Source of the DNA: Echinometra lucunter
Taxonomy: Eukaryota; Echinodermata; Echinoidea; Camarodonta; Echinometridae
NCBI GenBank assembly: GCA_029962745.1
Contig: CM057154.1
Coordinates: 27,839,769 to 27,903,768 of the forward strand
DNA length: 64,000 nucleotides
Reading direction: 5' to 3'
The translations under genes and the position numbers were made by a program. Under the pieces are notes generated by a model. The model ran no database searches. It saw only the letters and a list, made by a program, of their open reading frames with translations, and had not been told where the DNA came from. Numbering within the stretch: the first letter of the stretch is position 1; each line of letters starts with the position of its first letter. Below, piece by piece: positions 21,208 through 32,407 of the stretch.

Positions 21208-21950
21208 TGTCCAAGTAGTCCTTGAAAATAACAATAAATAAAGCTCTGTATATGAAGAAATTGTGTGGATTAGGTGTATGGATCACCGTGTGTTCATGTC
21301 AGTAAATCCTGTAAAGGACTGTTGATTTAGAGGAAAGGTGGAGAAAGTTGAGGGAGAGGAGAAATGCAGAGGCGAGATGAGAGTAGGAGAAAGTGGAGAG
21401 TATCTTTCTTGAGAATGAGTGAAGTCCTGAAAAGGACTGAGGAGAGAAGGCTCAAGGAATTGTTTACGTACTTTCACCCTTCGGGCTCTGTCAAGCAATG
21501 ATGTTATTTGACTTGGAAAATATTATTATTATCGTGCACCAAAATGTACACTGTAAGAACAGATTTTGAAAATTATTAGGTTGTTGAGAAATATTTGGTG
21601 TAAATTTTACCCTAAGTCCCCAAGCAATGTATATGAGACACATGCACAAAAATCCTCCTTTTTTTAGTGCCATTCTACTCTGCATGAAGTACACAGTCTG
21701 CAAACCATCCTCTTGTATGGGGAATGTGTAAATCCACTTTCCTTTGTTCTGATGCACAAAGCCCTCTGTTAACAAATTTGAAATAGTGTCAGAGTGGCAG
21801 ATACAGATTCCTGAGCTGTTGAATAGCCATTATAACTGTAGAGTCCAGAGACTCTTTCATCAGCTAAATTGCATTATATGCTATTATGAACTTTGACGCA
21901 ATATTTGGTATAAATTTTGCCCTTAGTCCCTAAGCAATGTAATGTAATGT
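21208..21950. other. Unassigned intergenic DNA
   Basis: No gene was recognised. A short local duplication (ATATTTGGTRTAAATTTT... with AGTCCCNAAGCAATGTA) occurs near 21590 and 21900. The segment 21320-21440 is purine-rich. Confidence 0.35.
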
Positions 21951-22497
21951 AAGCACTCTATTTCTGTATCGCTTTCTAAATGATCCTTTCCTTGATTTTC
22001 CTCTTTTTCCTTAAAAATATGCTCTTTTTCTAAACTCTAAATATGCCATCTTGATATCACACTCTTTCATATCAACAAAAGCAAGAAAATGAAGATGTTT
22101 GTACAACAAATGCTTTAGAGATAAATGCTGTTTTGTCAGTTTCTATATTAAGTGAATTTATAATTTTCCTCCAGTTTATGATTTTTTTCTCTCCATATAT
22201 CTATAATTGGGATCAGGCTATCGCTCTTGATTTTTTTTCTCTCCATATATCTGTCATTTGGATCAGGCTATCGCTCTTCTTCCCTTCTCCCCCCCCCCCA
22301 CTACGTTTCCCCCTCTCTGTGCCTCTCTCATTCTCTCTTTCTCTCGTTAACTCTGATTTCTATTTTGCATCATTCCGACCTTTGGAAATGAAATCTGGGA
22401 AGTTGGAACTTGAGACATGCTTATGCTATGTTACTTAGATTTTAGTCATTTCTATAACAAAGAAATAAGAATCACTGCTAGCATTGAATTTGATTTA
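21951..22497. repeat. Direct repeat copy 1 (partner 26215-26710)
   Basis: Sequence from CTATTTCTGTATC to GCATTGAATT matches 26215-26710. Shared words include TTTTTCTAAACTCTAAA, AAATGCTGTT and TCTCCATATATCT. A mariner-type palindrome interrupts copy 1 right after its end. Copy 2 has no such insertion and so provides the empty site. Confidence 0.65.
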
Positions 22498-24483
22498 TAC
22501 AGGGTGGCCCAGAAAGAATGGAACCCCTGAGATCTTGAATTGCAGCAAGATAAATGACAACCAGTGATAATTGTTGACTTGGTTCAAAAGAGGATTCTTT
22601 TTCCAATTATATGACACCTAGATCGCCCATTTTGGCTCACGCGTTCAGATGCTAGGGCTCATTCCGTGAGGCAATGTCATTTTCAAAATTTGCTACTTTT
22701 CTGGCTAAATTCAAGTTCGATGAAGAGAAAACCTTACATTACACCGACTTCGTTCCGTAGAATAGGTTCCATGCCTATTCATAAAACGCATATGCCCGAT
22801 TTTCTTTTCATTCAAGAGGGGCCATTGTTTGAAAAAAAAAGGCATTCAGTGTTTCCAACGTGGATGGGAGGAGCAGCCTAATCGCCATTGTCATGTTGAT
22901 ATGTTGACGGTGAGGGTTGTTGAATGGCCAATGGGAAACTTGTAATTTGCCGACAAAAGGAGGGAGAGAGAGAGCAGGAAAAGAAGAGGAGGAGAAGAGG
23001 AGAGAAAGGGAAAAGGAGAAAAAGAGGAATAAAAAAGAAAAGGAGAAGGAGGAGGCTGGGGACCGGGAGCCGAAAGTGTCTTGCCCCCCCCCCCCCAAAA
23101 AAAAAAAAAAAAAAAACAGGAGGGAAGGAAGGGAAACGGAAAGGAGAATGAAGAAAGATAAGGGGTGTGCTTGAAAGGGTGTTTGAACACAGGGGTATCT
23201 TGGCCTGAAACAAACATTTCAGAGATATGGATCTACAGTGCGTCCCAAAAAAAACTTTACACTTTTGAAATGGCTGCCAAATGAAAAAATACATGATTCT
23301 GGAAGAAAAGGTTTATATGTACGGATAGCTCATGGACTCAGCTTTCATTACGAGACCAAAAAGGCCGAAAATAATTCATGCTTGGGTGAGCACTGCTCAC
23401 TTTTGTAAAGGGTATGAAAATTAGGTTGCGCAGGAATTGCGCCTTTCAATTTGTGAGAAATGAGTCCTTTGGAGGTTACAGAATTGAGGGTGATATGATA
23501 ACTTCATGATCAGTTGCAATCAGTTTAGGTTTGCTGAGTGAATTTTATGGTTTATTACATCAAAATTTTATGCATGAGTGAATGGGAATTCCATTCATTA
23601 TTGTAGCATTGTACCTTTCCCTGGTAGACTCAGTGGTGTGTTCACGGGAGTCAGGATTGGGTGATGGTACATGGTGCAGGGGAGGTGAGATGTAAGGTAG
23701 GACTTTGTTGGGTAGATGGGATAAGGGTTAAGAGGACATGCATGCCCCCCCCCTCTCTCTCTCTCTCTCTTCCTGGGTGTGCTTGTGCATATCTTGATAA
23801 TTCACATCCGTTGGTCTCCTCTCCAAAATATCCCGACCACATTCCTTATCCCGAATTCTACCTGCATTTTCAAAATTGGACTGGGACTGGTATCACCCAT
23901 TGACACCTGAAGTCAATTGCATTCTATCGGTCAATCAATCAATACCGAAGTTAGACGATCAACATTTAGGTATCAGTCAACTAATCAATGTATCAGTCAA
24001 TCAATTAATCAATCAAGCATTCAATCACCATTCAGCTGTTTCAATCAATGAATTATTCAATAAATCAATCATAATTAATCAATAACTCGGTCAATCACTC
24101 AATCAATGTTTATCCAACCAACCAGTCATTTTAGCAGTTGAGTTTCGGACAAGAAAAACGGTACAGTGTAACACAAATTGGTAAAATGAACATGTCAATC
24201 TTTGTTTTCAGTTGATTTTCATTCATTTCAATTTTACAACTGCTTCATCCATCTTGTAAGAGAAAAGAGGGGAAAATAAATGATGATGGAAACTAAAAAT
24301 CAGAATCTCAATGGTTCAGTGGTCAGAGTTCAATGGTCCACATGTCCACCTCCTCCCTCCCAAGGACCTCCTCCTTCGATGTGCAATCTTGCTCTCTTCA
24401 TAAGGGATAAGGGAAGGTGGTTTGGATATTTTGGAGTGGAGACCAACGGATGTGAATTATCAAGATATGCACAAGCACACCCA

Positions 24484-24536
<53 letters not shown>

Positions 24537-25778
24537 CATGCATGTCCTCTTAACCCTTATCCCATCTACCCAACAAAGTCCTACCTTACATCTCATCTCC
24601 CCTGCACCATGTACCATCACCCAATCCTGACTCCCGTGAACACACCACTGAGTCTACCAGGGAAAGGTACAATGCTACAATAATGAATGGAATTCCCGTT
24701 CACTCATACATAAAATTTTGATGTAATTAACCATAAAATTCACTCAGCAAACCTAAACTGATTGCAACTGATCATGAGGTTATCATATCACCCTCAATTC
24801 TGTAACCTCCAAAGGACTCATTTCTCACAAATTGAAAGGTGCAATTCCTGCGCAACCTAATTTTCATACCCTTTACAAAAGTGAGCAGTGCTCACCCAAG
24901 CATGAATTATTTTCAGCCTTTTTGGTCTCATATGAAAGTTGAGTCCGTGAGCTATCCGTACATATAAACCTTTTCTTCCAGAATCATGTATTTTTTCATT
25001 TGGCAGCCATTTCAAAAGTGTAAAGTTTTTTTTGGGACGCACTGTACAGTTGTGAAATACACTGTCAATGATAAAGGAAAACACTCCTCATCACATCATT
25101 CCCGTCTCACCAGTAAAATAAAAAAAAAATAATAAAGAAAAAAAATGCCAAAGCCGAGAACATTAATTCTTTCAACTTGAATATCAAATTTTCTCTGTTC
25201 TGTCTTCAGAGGCTGCAGACTAGGACGATGAAAGCCAGGCGCAATCTAGGGGGCGAGCGAGCCTTGCCCCCCGCCAAAAAAGAGGGGGAGAGAGAGAGAG
25301 AGAGAGAGAGAGAAGGAAAAGAAGGGTAAGGGAAAGAGGAGAGAAAGAGAAAAGAAGAAAAAAAGAAAAAAAGAGAAAAAAAGAAATGAGAAAGAGGAAG
25401 CCGGGGTCGTGAGTGTCTTCCCCCTCCCCTCAAAAAAAATATGTAAGTTGTTTGCCATTTTGCCATTTTCGAGTGAAAGGAAAATTGGGCACGCACTTAT
25501 CAATAGGCATGGAGCCTATTCTACGAAACACAGTAGGTGTAAGTTTTTCCCTTCATCAAACTTGAATTTGGCCGGAAAAGTAGCAAATTTTGAAAATGAC
25601 ATGCCTCACGGAATGAGCCCTAACATTTGAAAGCCTGAGAAAAAAATGGGTGATCTCGGTGTCATATTATTGGAAAAAGAATTCTCTTTTGAACCAAGTC
25701 AACAATTATCACTTGTTGTCATTTATCTTGCTGCGATTTAAGATCTCAGGGATTCCGTTCTTTCTGGGCCACCCTGTA
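22498..25778. mobile_element. Nested mariner-type fold-back palindrome, 3.3 kb (outer element)
   Basis: Outer ends TACAGGGTGGCCCAGAAAG and CTTTCTGGGCCACCCTGTA are inverted copies with TA at the borders, as in Tc1/mariner elements. The arms (22498-23233 and 25047-25778) are about 730 bp and inverted to each other. Landmarks include GGGCTCATTCCGTGAGGCA. In the middle sits a second inverted-repeat element. No transposase was found; ORFs here come from GA/CT-rich tracts. Confidence 0.8.
23234..25046. mobile_element. Inner mariner-type fold-back element
   Basis: Ends TACAGTGCGTCCCAAAA and TTTTGGGACGCACTGTA are inverted. Arms of about 620 bp (to about 23860, and from about 24420) match each other, including GGCTGCCAAATG and AGTGAGCAGTGCTCAC-like segments. 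The spacer 23861-24419 holds a CAATCAAT-rich simple repeat. GA/CT microsatellites lie in the arms (23747-23770, 24487-24526). Non-coding. Confidence 0.78.
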
Positions 25779-26214
25779 TAATTACATTTTTTCCAGGAAA
25801 ATAAAAAATAGAGCAATCACCTTAATAGTATTAATTAAACGATATACATTTTGTCCAAGAAAAAAAAAAATTAAATAATCATCATAATGATAACCAGCAT
25901 AATATTTTTAAAAAAATTATATGTAGTTTGTAAGATGAAGTAGAAATAAATTTGATATTTTTAACCATTTTTATGACTGAACACAAGCAAAACACAAAGT
26001 AGCTAATAGTGCTCTGTTACCATGTCATAATAATCAGTAAATATGAATGTAACACATGTCTACATGTAGACTGTTGCTCATCTTGAACCATCATATAAAC
26101 CTCCTTTTAGAGGTCCTGAAAGGTCTAATAGTCTGTCTCTCTCTCTGTCTCTCTCTCTCTCTCTCTTTCTCCAACTCCTTCTGCCTTTCCTGACGAATTC
26201 CCTTTCCATCTGAC
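25779..26214. repeat. Diverged tandem units and AT-rich spacer
   Basis: Begins with two units of the type CATTTTNTCCANGAAAA, matching those at 26712-26960. AT-rich DNA and a CT microsatellite (about 26135-26168) follow. No gene was seen. Confidence 0.45.
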
Positions 26215-26711
26215 GTGGATTACTCTATTTCTGTATCTCTTTCTACATTATCCTCTTCCCTAAAAATTGACCTGTTTTTCTAAACTCTAAACATGCCATG
26301 TTTATATCTCTTTTTTTTTCCAAAGGAAAAAAAATGAAAACAAAGATGGTTGTACAAGTGCTTCAGATATAAATGCTGTTCTGTCAGTTTTATGTTAAGT
26401 GAATTTATAACTATCCTTCAGTTTGTGATTTTTTTTCTCTCTTTTTCTCTCCATATATCTATCATTGGGATCAGTCTATCACTCTTCTTTTTCTCCGTCT
26501 TCCCACGCACTCTCTCTCTCTCTCCCTCTCTTTTTCTCATCCTCTCTCTTGTTGACTCTGATCATTTCTATTTGCATCATTCCTCATCTTTTGAAACTAA
26601 AAATTCTGTTATGAAATCTGGGAACTGCAGACATGCTTATGCTATTTTATTCAGGTTTTATCATTTATACAACGAACAAAAAAAAATCAGTGCTAACATT
26701 GAATTCAATTT
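26215..26711. repeat. Direct repeat copy 2 (partner 21951-22497)
   Basis: The uninterrupted version of copy 1. It runs through GCTAACATTGAATTCAATTT into the tandem units, whereas copy 1 is cut by the mariner palindrome. The ORF at 26350-26892 crosses this and the tandem repeat and shows no protein-like features. Confidence 0.65.
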
Positions 26712-26960
26712 CCATACATTTTTTCAAAGAAAACAGAAAAATAAACCAATCACCATAATAGTAAAAATTAAAACTACTTGTATACATTTTGTCCAAGAAA
26801 ACAAAAATAAAACATTCACCATGATAGTAAACATTAAAACTACTCATACACATTTTGTCCAAGAAAACAGAAAAATGAAGCAATCACCATAATACTAAGA
26901 AAATTATTTAACTGATGATTGAGTGAATGAATTTATATACATTTGTCCAAGAAAACAGAA
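26712..26960. repeat. Tandem repeat, about 65 bp, four diverged units
   Basis: Each unit has CATTTTGTCCAAGAAAACAG, then AAAATNAANCAATCACCATA and an AAAACTAC-type tail. The unit pattern is clear though diverged. Confidence 0.65.
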
Positions 26961-28400
26961 AAATGAAACAATCATCACAATGATAATCAGCATACTAGTA
27001 TTTAAAAAGATTATATATAGTTTGCAGGGTGCAACATAACTTTTTTGAGGCACTTGCCCAGTCGGGTAAGCAAATTTTGAAATAGTTGAAAAACACTTGC
27101 CCGAAAAAAAAAATCCCCCTAAACATTTCAAAGCTTAAAATCACAAAGAAGTCTAAACACACACAAAGACCATTAAAAAGACACATATACAATTGTTTGC
27201 ACTTTACAGATGAGCGACTTTTTCTGTCTTTATTTTATTTAACACTTATATATATATACATGTATTTCCATTAAAAACTCAACGATAAAGCAAGTAAAAG
27301 AACGGTATATTGCTTGTATAGCTGATATGATTCCAAATCATTCCCTCCTCCCACCTCTTTCTGTGAGGACAGAACAAAAATCCAGGTCAAATAAAGTGAA
27401 AGTAATCCCAATTTGATTGCTATTCTCCGATAACTTTTCACGTCGTATGTTGTCACGAATTCATTACTTCAGGAATAAATCAGTCGCCGAAAGGTGGTGC
27501 TAAAGCCTGAAGCCCTAAAACCCGCAAGTGTACGAATGTAGTACACAAATTCTATTTATTCATGGTCAATCTACGTTCAAAAACATTGACATTATGATTA
27601 CCGTATGAAGCGTGGCGCGGAGCATACAGTCATGATTCAAAATCAAACTTGGCCTGAATGATTTCATTCCCACCACAAAATTTAGTCGGAAGGGCACTAA
27701 AGAAAAAGCTCGTGCTTACAAGTATGAATGTTTATTTTTTGATACGTTTTCATTTATTTCTTTCTTCAAAAATATCTTGTCCAGAGTCATACTTTTGTAT
27801 AGCTTCTGTTCATTTTTCATCATGATTACGATTCATCTTTACATTACACTCATAAGTATAGTTCCGTCAGGCCTGAAATAGTGCATTGGCCGCAAGTGGT
27901 TTTCACCCATGTCCGTATGCAGTGCATGTAATGTTTTCCTCGTCTTGGCTGCTTTCATAAATAATTGCAAGAGTCTATTGGGTCAGAATAGAAGTACATG
28001 TAACTCAGTTTGTAGGTCATACTTGATGATCACAAACGATGATCTGAGGTAAATTCTAAGCATTTTAGCGTACTAAATTGACATCAACATAACTTCAAAC
28101 TTTCAAATGTTTAGATGAATCGTGAGTTTGGCCATAATGACACATTTTTGGGGATAATTCTTGAGTTGAAGAAATTGAAACTTGCAATGTGTCTTTGTTC
28201 GGACTCCGAGTGCACATTCGACTTACATGACAAAATGAAGAATAGAAGTATGGTACTTGCTGAAAAATAAAAACGATCAAGCATGTTCCAGCCTGTAACA
28301 ATTGATTTTTTGTCGAAAATTCTGTGTTGTTGTTTTTTATTATTGAATGTGAGAAAACTTTTTAAAAAACCCACTTTGAAAATTTTTGCTTGCCCGATTT
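26961..28400. repeat. CTTGCCCG-bearing dispersed element, probable DNA transposon remnant
   Basis: The left end near 27024 reads GCAGGGTGCAAC, with CACTTGCCC following. The right part near 28386 has TTGCTTGCCCGATTTTC. Related pieces occur at 38040-38110, 38690-38745, 46995-47080 and 62085-62155, where the outer end reads CGTGCCCTGCCCTC. Ends resembling CAGGG...CCCTG suggest a hAT-like origin, but I could not define both termini. No coding frame. Confidence 0.35.
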
Positions 28401-28834
28401 TCACACTTTAATTTTCTCATTTTGTAAGCAAATTTGATGGAACTTTTTTTAATTGCTTCTGTCCTCTCTTTTCATTAAAATTGATTTTTTTCCCAGGGTT
28501 GGGTTCTCCTTTAACCTTTAGTATGCCAGATGGTTTGTCAGGTAGTACTTCATACGTCTCGGCTGTCTATTAATATTTGTTTTTCATATGATTAGTATAC
28601 TTTTAAACTCATGTACTGTCCTGCAACTTATCAAAGGTCACAATGATTTCCATCCAACTTTGCCAAGGGAACTTCGTGGATTTTATAACATGGATTTTTC
28701 CTCATCCTGTAACTACTTTTTCATTTATAATTTGTATTTTTATATTGTTTCATTTCCAGGACTTAAACGCAATATCTTCTGATTACTGTGAATCTACACT
28801 TTATTTGCAAGATACAAAATAAAAGAGGGTTATT
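28401..28834. other. Unassigned intergenic DNA
   Basis: AT-rich, no recognisable repeat or gene. It lies directly downstream (minus sense) of the TIR-only ORF. Confidence 0.35.
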
Positions 28835-28835
28835 T

Positions 28836-29285
28836 TTTTTATGTGGGAATAACACTGTTTATTGCCCTGTTTGCCCTCATTTCCTTCTCAAACTGAGCCC
28901 AAAACAGATCCTGTCCATCTTCATCATTTGTCACCAACAAATACGGTTTGTTCCTACTCAACAACAGTCTGACAAGGTATGGTAAGTTAGCTTCCTGGAT
29001 ATCCTCTAGAAATATCAAGATAATCTTGTCTAGTTTGGTGTCATTCACATGTTCCACAGCCATTCGAACCTTGGTCATAAACCATGAATCATCCACTGAC
29101 TGGTTGCTAATCAACAACGCTGTCTTGAAGCTGTTTTCAATGTTATCATATAAAGCATCAAGATAGTACATCCCTAGGTTGAGATCATCATCTCCAAAGG
29201 CCACTCTTCCCAGATGAGGCATCCTCTCTTCAAGTGCAGGTTTCATGTAATTATCAACCCAATCTTTATCAGCTCCATGGAACAT
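28836..29285 (-). CDS. TIR-only ORF, inverted partial TLR copy (gene or pseudogene)
   Basis: The frame encodes 148-149 residues that match the last ~147 residues of the flanking TLRs. The match runs from the TIR box-1 end (LNLMFH) to the same C terminus (NSVIPT, stop). It is on the opposite strand to the four TLR genes. Homology starts near 29293 and stops at the stop codon. There is no LRR or membrane segment, and the upstream side is a G-run (29310-29323) and unrelated DNA. The frame is undamaged, with few replacements (E to G in MFHGADKDW; TWF to SWF; L to V). It keeps the unusual DDDLNLG BB-loop region. It could be a truncated pseudogene too young to have decayed, a cytosolic TIR-only protein, or the last exon of a spliced gene. 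No splice acceptor was seen. Confidence 0.6.
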
Positions 29286-29299
29286 GAGGTTGAATTTAG

Positions 29300-29530
29300 A
29301 AGTAAAAGGGGGGGGGGGGGGGAAACTCTGCTTCCTGGAAGTGCTGGCATAGAGAAAATTGTATTTCAGTAGAATTATGCATTGAATTCAAGGTCAGGGA
29401 TTCCCCTCAAAATCACATATCATTTATGCTATTGTTTTTTTTTTTTTTTTTTTTTGCTTTTCAAAGAAATATAGTTCAAATGAAATAAATTTTCAAATTG
29501 ACAGATTAGTCATTTGGCCGTGATATTATC
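29300..29530. other. Spacer with homopolymer runs
   Basis: A G-run (about 29310) and a T-run (29433-29454). No gene was seen. Confidence 0.4.
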
Positions 29531-29739
29531 ATGGTGGCCCTGAAATCACTCGTCAACAGATCATGTGAGTCATGAATTTCGCATTCCAGGTCATGAATTT
29601 CGTGCCGCAGGTCATGAATTTCACGACTGGGACACAAAGTTCGCATCACAGGTTGCGAATTTCATGACTGGGATGCAAAGTTTGCCCTGAAATTCACGTC
29701 GCACATGACCTGTTGTCGTGCGTACTTCAGGGCCACCAT
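29531..29739. mobile_element. Short MITE, about 209 bp
   Basis: Inverted ends ATGGTGGCCCTGAA...TTCAGGGCCACCAT. TATTAT lies on both sides and may be the target duplication. The interior repeats GGTCATGAATTTCG-like words. Non-coding. Confidence 0.65.
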
Positions 29740-30329
29740 ATATTATTGGGAACACTTTAGAATTTATTGTACATGAAGATATACAGTGAATTTCTAGTTC
29801 TCTCTTTGTGCTGTGGGTGGACTAGAGATGTATACATTTGTTATATGTGTAAGTCCTATAAAAAAAAAACAACATACTATTCTCAATCATTCTATACAGT
29901 AATATATACTGATCATTCAGATTGTTTGAGAGTTGTCAGTGAATACATGTCAGTGACACTTATGAGTTGCCACTTAGAATTTTTCTGTTGTGCTTACCGG
30001 TGCTTTCCCTGTCAATTTCAGTTGATATGAATTTATCCGTATTTTTCAGTATTTATTAATTTACTTGTAGATACTGTACTTAAGTTTACTTTCAGTAATG
30101 TTTTGAAGATTTAAGAAGGAAGTTGAGATGTGGTCAGGTGATTACACCGAGAAAAAGAAACTGATTGTTTTACTTCACCCCCCCCCCCCCCATGTCTGAG
30201 TGTATGTTTTCTGATGTGTAGAGTGTTGTCATCCTGTACAATGTACTGTACGTGTGAATTTACTTTTGTTTTCTCTTCCTATTCACACATTTTAATCACA
30301 AGGAGAATTTACAAGGGAACTATGCTTTT
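29740..30329. other. Unassigned intergenic DNA
   Basis: AT-rich, with a C-run at 30178-30191. ORFs here have no recognisable features. Confidence 0.35.
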
Positions 30330-31242
30330 TATGCCTCTGCCCACCGTAGGTGGTTGCCGGAGGCATTATGTTTTCGGGTCGTCCGTCCGTCCGTCCGTCC
30401 CGTTTTCGTTCTCGCGATAACTTAAGAACCGTTTGACGGATCAACTTCAAACTTGGCTCATGTATGCATATGGGAGGGACAATGATCTGATTAGATTTTG
30501 GAGTCTCAAGGTCAAAGGTCAAGGTCATAGAGCTAATAATACACATAAAAATGGCTCGTTCTCGCGATAACTTATGAACCATTTAACGGATTGGCTTCAA
30601 ACTTGGCTCATGTATGTACATGGAAGGGACAATGATCTGATTAGATTTTGGGGTCACAAGGTCAAAGGTCCAAGGTCATAGAGGTCATTATGTACATAGA
30701 AATGGTTCGTTTTCAGCATAACTCAACAACCATTTGACCGATCAACCTCAAACTTGGCACAGGTATGCATATGGGAGGGACAATTATCTGATTAGATTTT
30801 GGAGTCTCAAGGTCAAAGGTCAAGGTCATAGAGGTAATAATACACTTAAAAATGGCTCGTTCTCGCGATAACTTAAGAACCATTTGACAGATTGGCTTCA
30901 GACTTGGCTAATGTATGCACATGGAAGGGACAATGATCTGATTAGATTTGGGGTCACAAGGTCAAAGGTCCAAGGTCATAGAGGTCATTATGTACATAGA
31001 AATGGTTCGTTTTCACCATAACTCAACAACCATTTGACCGATCAACCTCAAACTTGGCTCATGTATGCATATGGAAAGGGCAATACTCTCATTAAATTTG
31101 GGGGTCACAAGGTCAAAGGTCAAGGTCAAAGATGTCATTGTATAAATGAAAATAAAGCAACATGAAGTGCCATTTATTTCTGATCTGGTAATGGCGGAGG
31201 CATAAAGTTCGACCACGCGTGGTCGAAGATTCATCTAGTTTT
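30330..31242. repeat. GGAGGCAT-ended element with five ~151-bp AGGTCA units
   Basis: The left end carries TTATGCCTCTGCCCACCG followed by GTCCGTCCGTCC. The right end carries ATGGCGGAGGCATAAAG, so the termini are roughly inverted. Five units start near 30404, 30556, 30706, 30857 and 31006 (CGTTCTCGCGATAACTTA or TTTCAGCATAACTCAAC). Most units carry clustered AGGTCA half-sites with 1 and 0 base spacing. Non-coding. Confidence 0.7.
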
Positions 31243-31562
31243 TGTAGTTACCCTTTTTCCTGAAATGTATTCAAAGTGTTATTTGAATTAACTTTTTAAT
31301 GATTAGAAAAATCTTGTATCTTGAATCCTGAAGTTTTGAAGCACCTGGGAAAGTATGCACTGCACGGAAACTGGCGTATACCATGACGTGTGGGAATCAT
31401 CTAAATGATAAGATATTTTCTGAAACTCACAAAAATTTACATGCACTACACACAGAAGTGAGTGTATGGGACTTAAATGTGGCAGGAATTTTTCTGAACA
31501 CATCAGCTATGTCTCATCTTATTACCAACTCACGAGCAATGCTTTTCAGGAGTCATTTTATT
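31243..31562. other. Unassigned sequence upstream of TLR-B
   Basis: No gene was recognised. It is not shared with the TLR-D flank, where shared sequence begins at about 31563 (TGATTTTCTTCCTAACTGAT). Confidence 0.4.
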
Positions 31563-32407
31563 ATGATTTTCTTCCTAACTGATGTTACTAGGAGAAAGCT
31601 CAGATTGTTTTTGTCCACACATCGTAGAACTCTACCCCCTCTGTAAATAGTGGGTCCGTCCATATTGAGTAGGAATAGAATAATGTGGATACTAATGCCT
31701 ACAGAATGGTAGGCTTTTATTTGATGTACATTTAAATATTTAAGGCTTTAAGCATCTCTGTTTTTAGTTTGAGCAATCATCTTTGTTTTAGCCACTAAAA
31801 AAAAAAAGACATTAACCTAATGTACTGTCTCGGTTTTATTTTCTATTTGATTCATATCTGATATCAATACCCTATTTTCTCTTCAAACTGATATTGCCTT
31901 TTACAATATACACAGATTCAAAGTATGGGGCAATTTTCACACAGTAATTAACCAGAGTGAATTGCAAATTGTAGTTCTAATTACATTTTGATATGATACA
32001 ATACATCAAAGATTATGAAAAGCTTTGGATAAAATCTGTTACTGTATGTATAATTGTATATTTCTGTAAGTCTAATTGTAATAGGTATTTAATAGGTATA
32101 TCATATATATGATAGTTTCGATTTCATGTTTTTGTAAACTGATTGTATTTCAGCCTTCAGGCTGCCATTTTCAGTTCTGGTTTAATAAACCTACTACTAC
32201 TACTGACACTTAAACCTACATGTATTTGAAACTCAAAGAAAGGAATCAATTACTTAAATGGATGGAAGATTGCAAAATTTCATCAGATTACTGACCGTCT
32301 GTCCTTTTCAGATATATAGACTCTATCGTTTCAACAGGCAAAGCTTCATTACCAAGATAAAACTGATCATTAAGGTGCTCATTTTGAAGATTTAATCTAC
32401 ATTAACA
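31563..32407 (+). promoter_or_regulatory. TLR-B 5' flank, class 2
   Basis: Shared with 49530-50179 upstream of TLR-D (TAGTGGGTCCGTCCATATTG, then TTTGATGTACATTTAAA), and only partly with the class 1 flanks. The start-proximal end carries TTTCAACAG before GCAAAGCTTCATTACC, at the same place as the acceptor-like site in TLR-A. The insert 32045-32205 is absent from the other units and ends in CTACTACTACTAC. It looks like the 3' end of a small retroposon. Confidence 0.5.
32045..32205 (+). repeat. Small insert with CTA-repeat tail in the TLR-B 5' flank
   Basis: About 160 bases lacking in the TLR-A, C and D flanks. It contains CTTCAGGCTGCCATTTTCAG and TTTAATAAAC and ends in a trinucleotide CTA run, as expected for a non-LTR retroposon 3' end. 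No target duplication was established. Confidence 0.4.

Noticed and set aside
22878..23294. 138-codon and overlapping ORFs in the palindrome
   Set aside because: Low-complexity F/S/P translation of GA/CT tracts inside a mariner-type arm; overlapping ORFs in both strands have the same origin.
26350..26892. 180-codon ORF
   Set aside because: It runs through CT-rich sequence and ~65-bp tandem repeats. The duplicated copy at 21951-22497 does not keep the frame.
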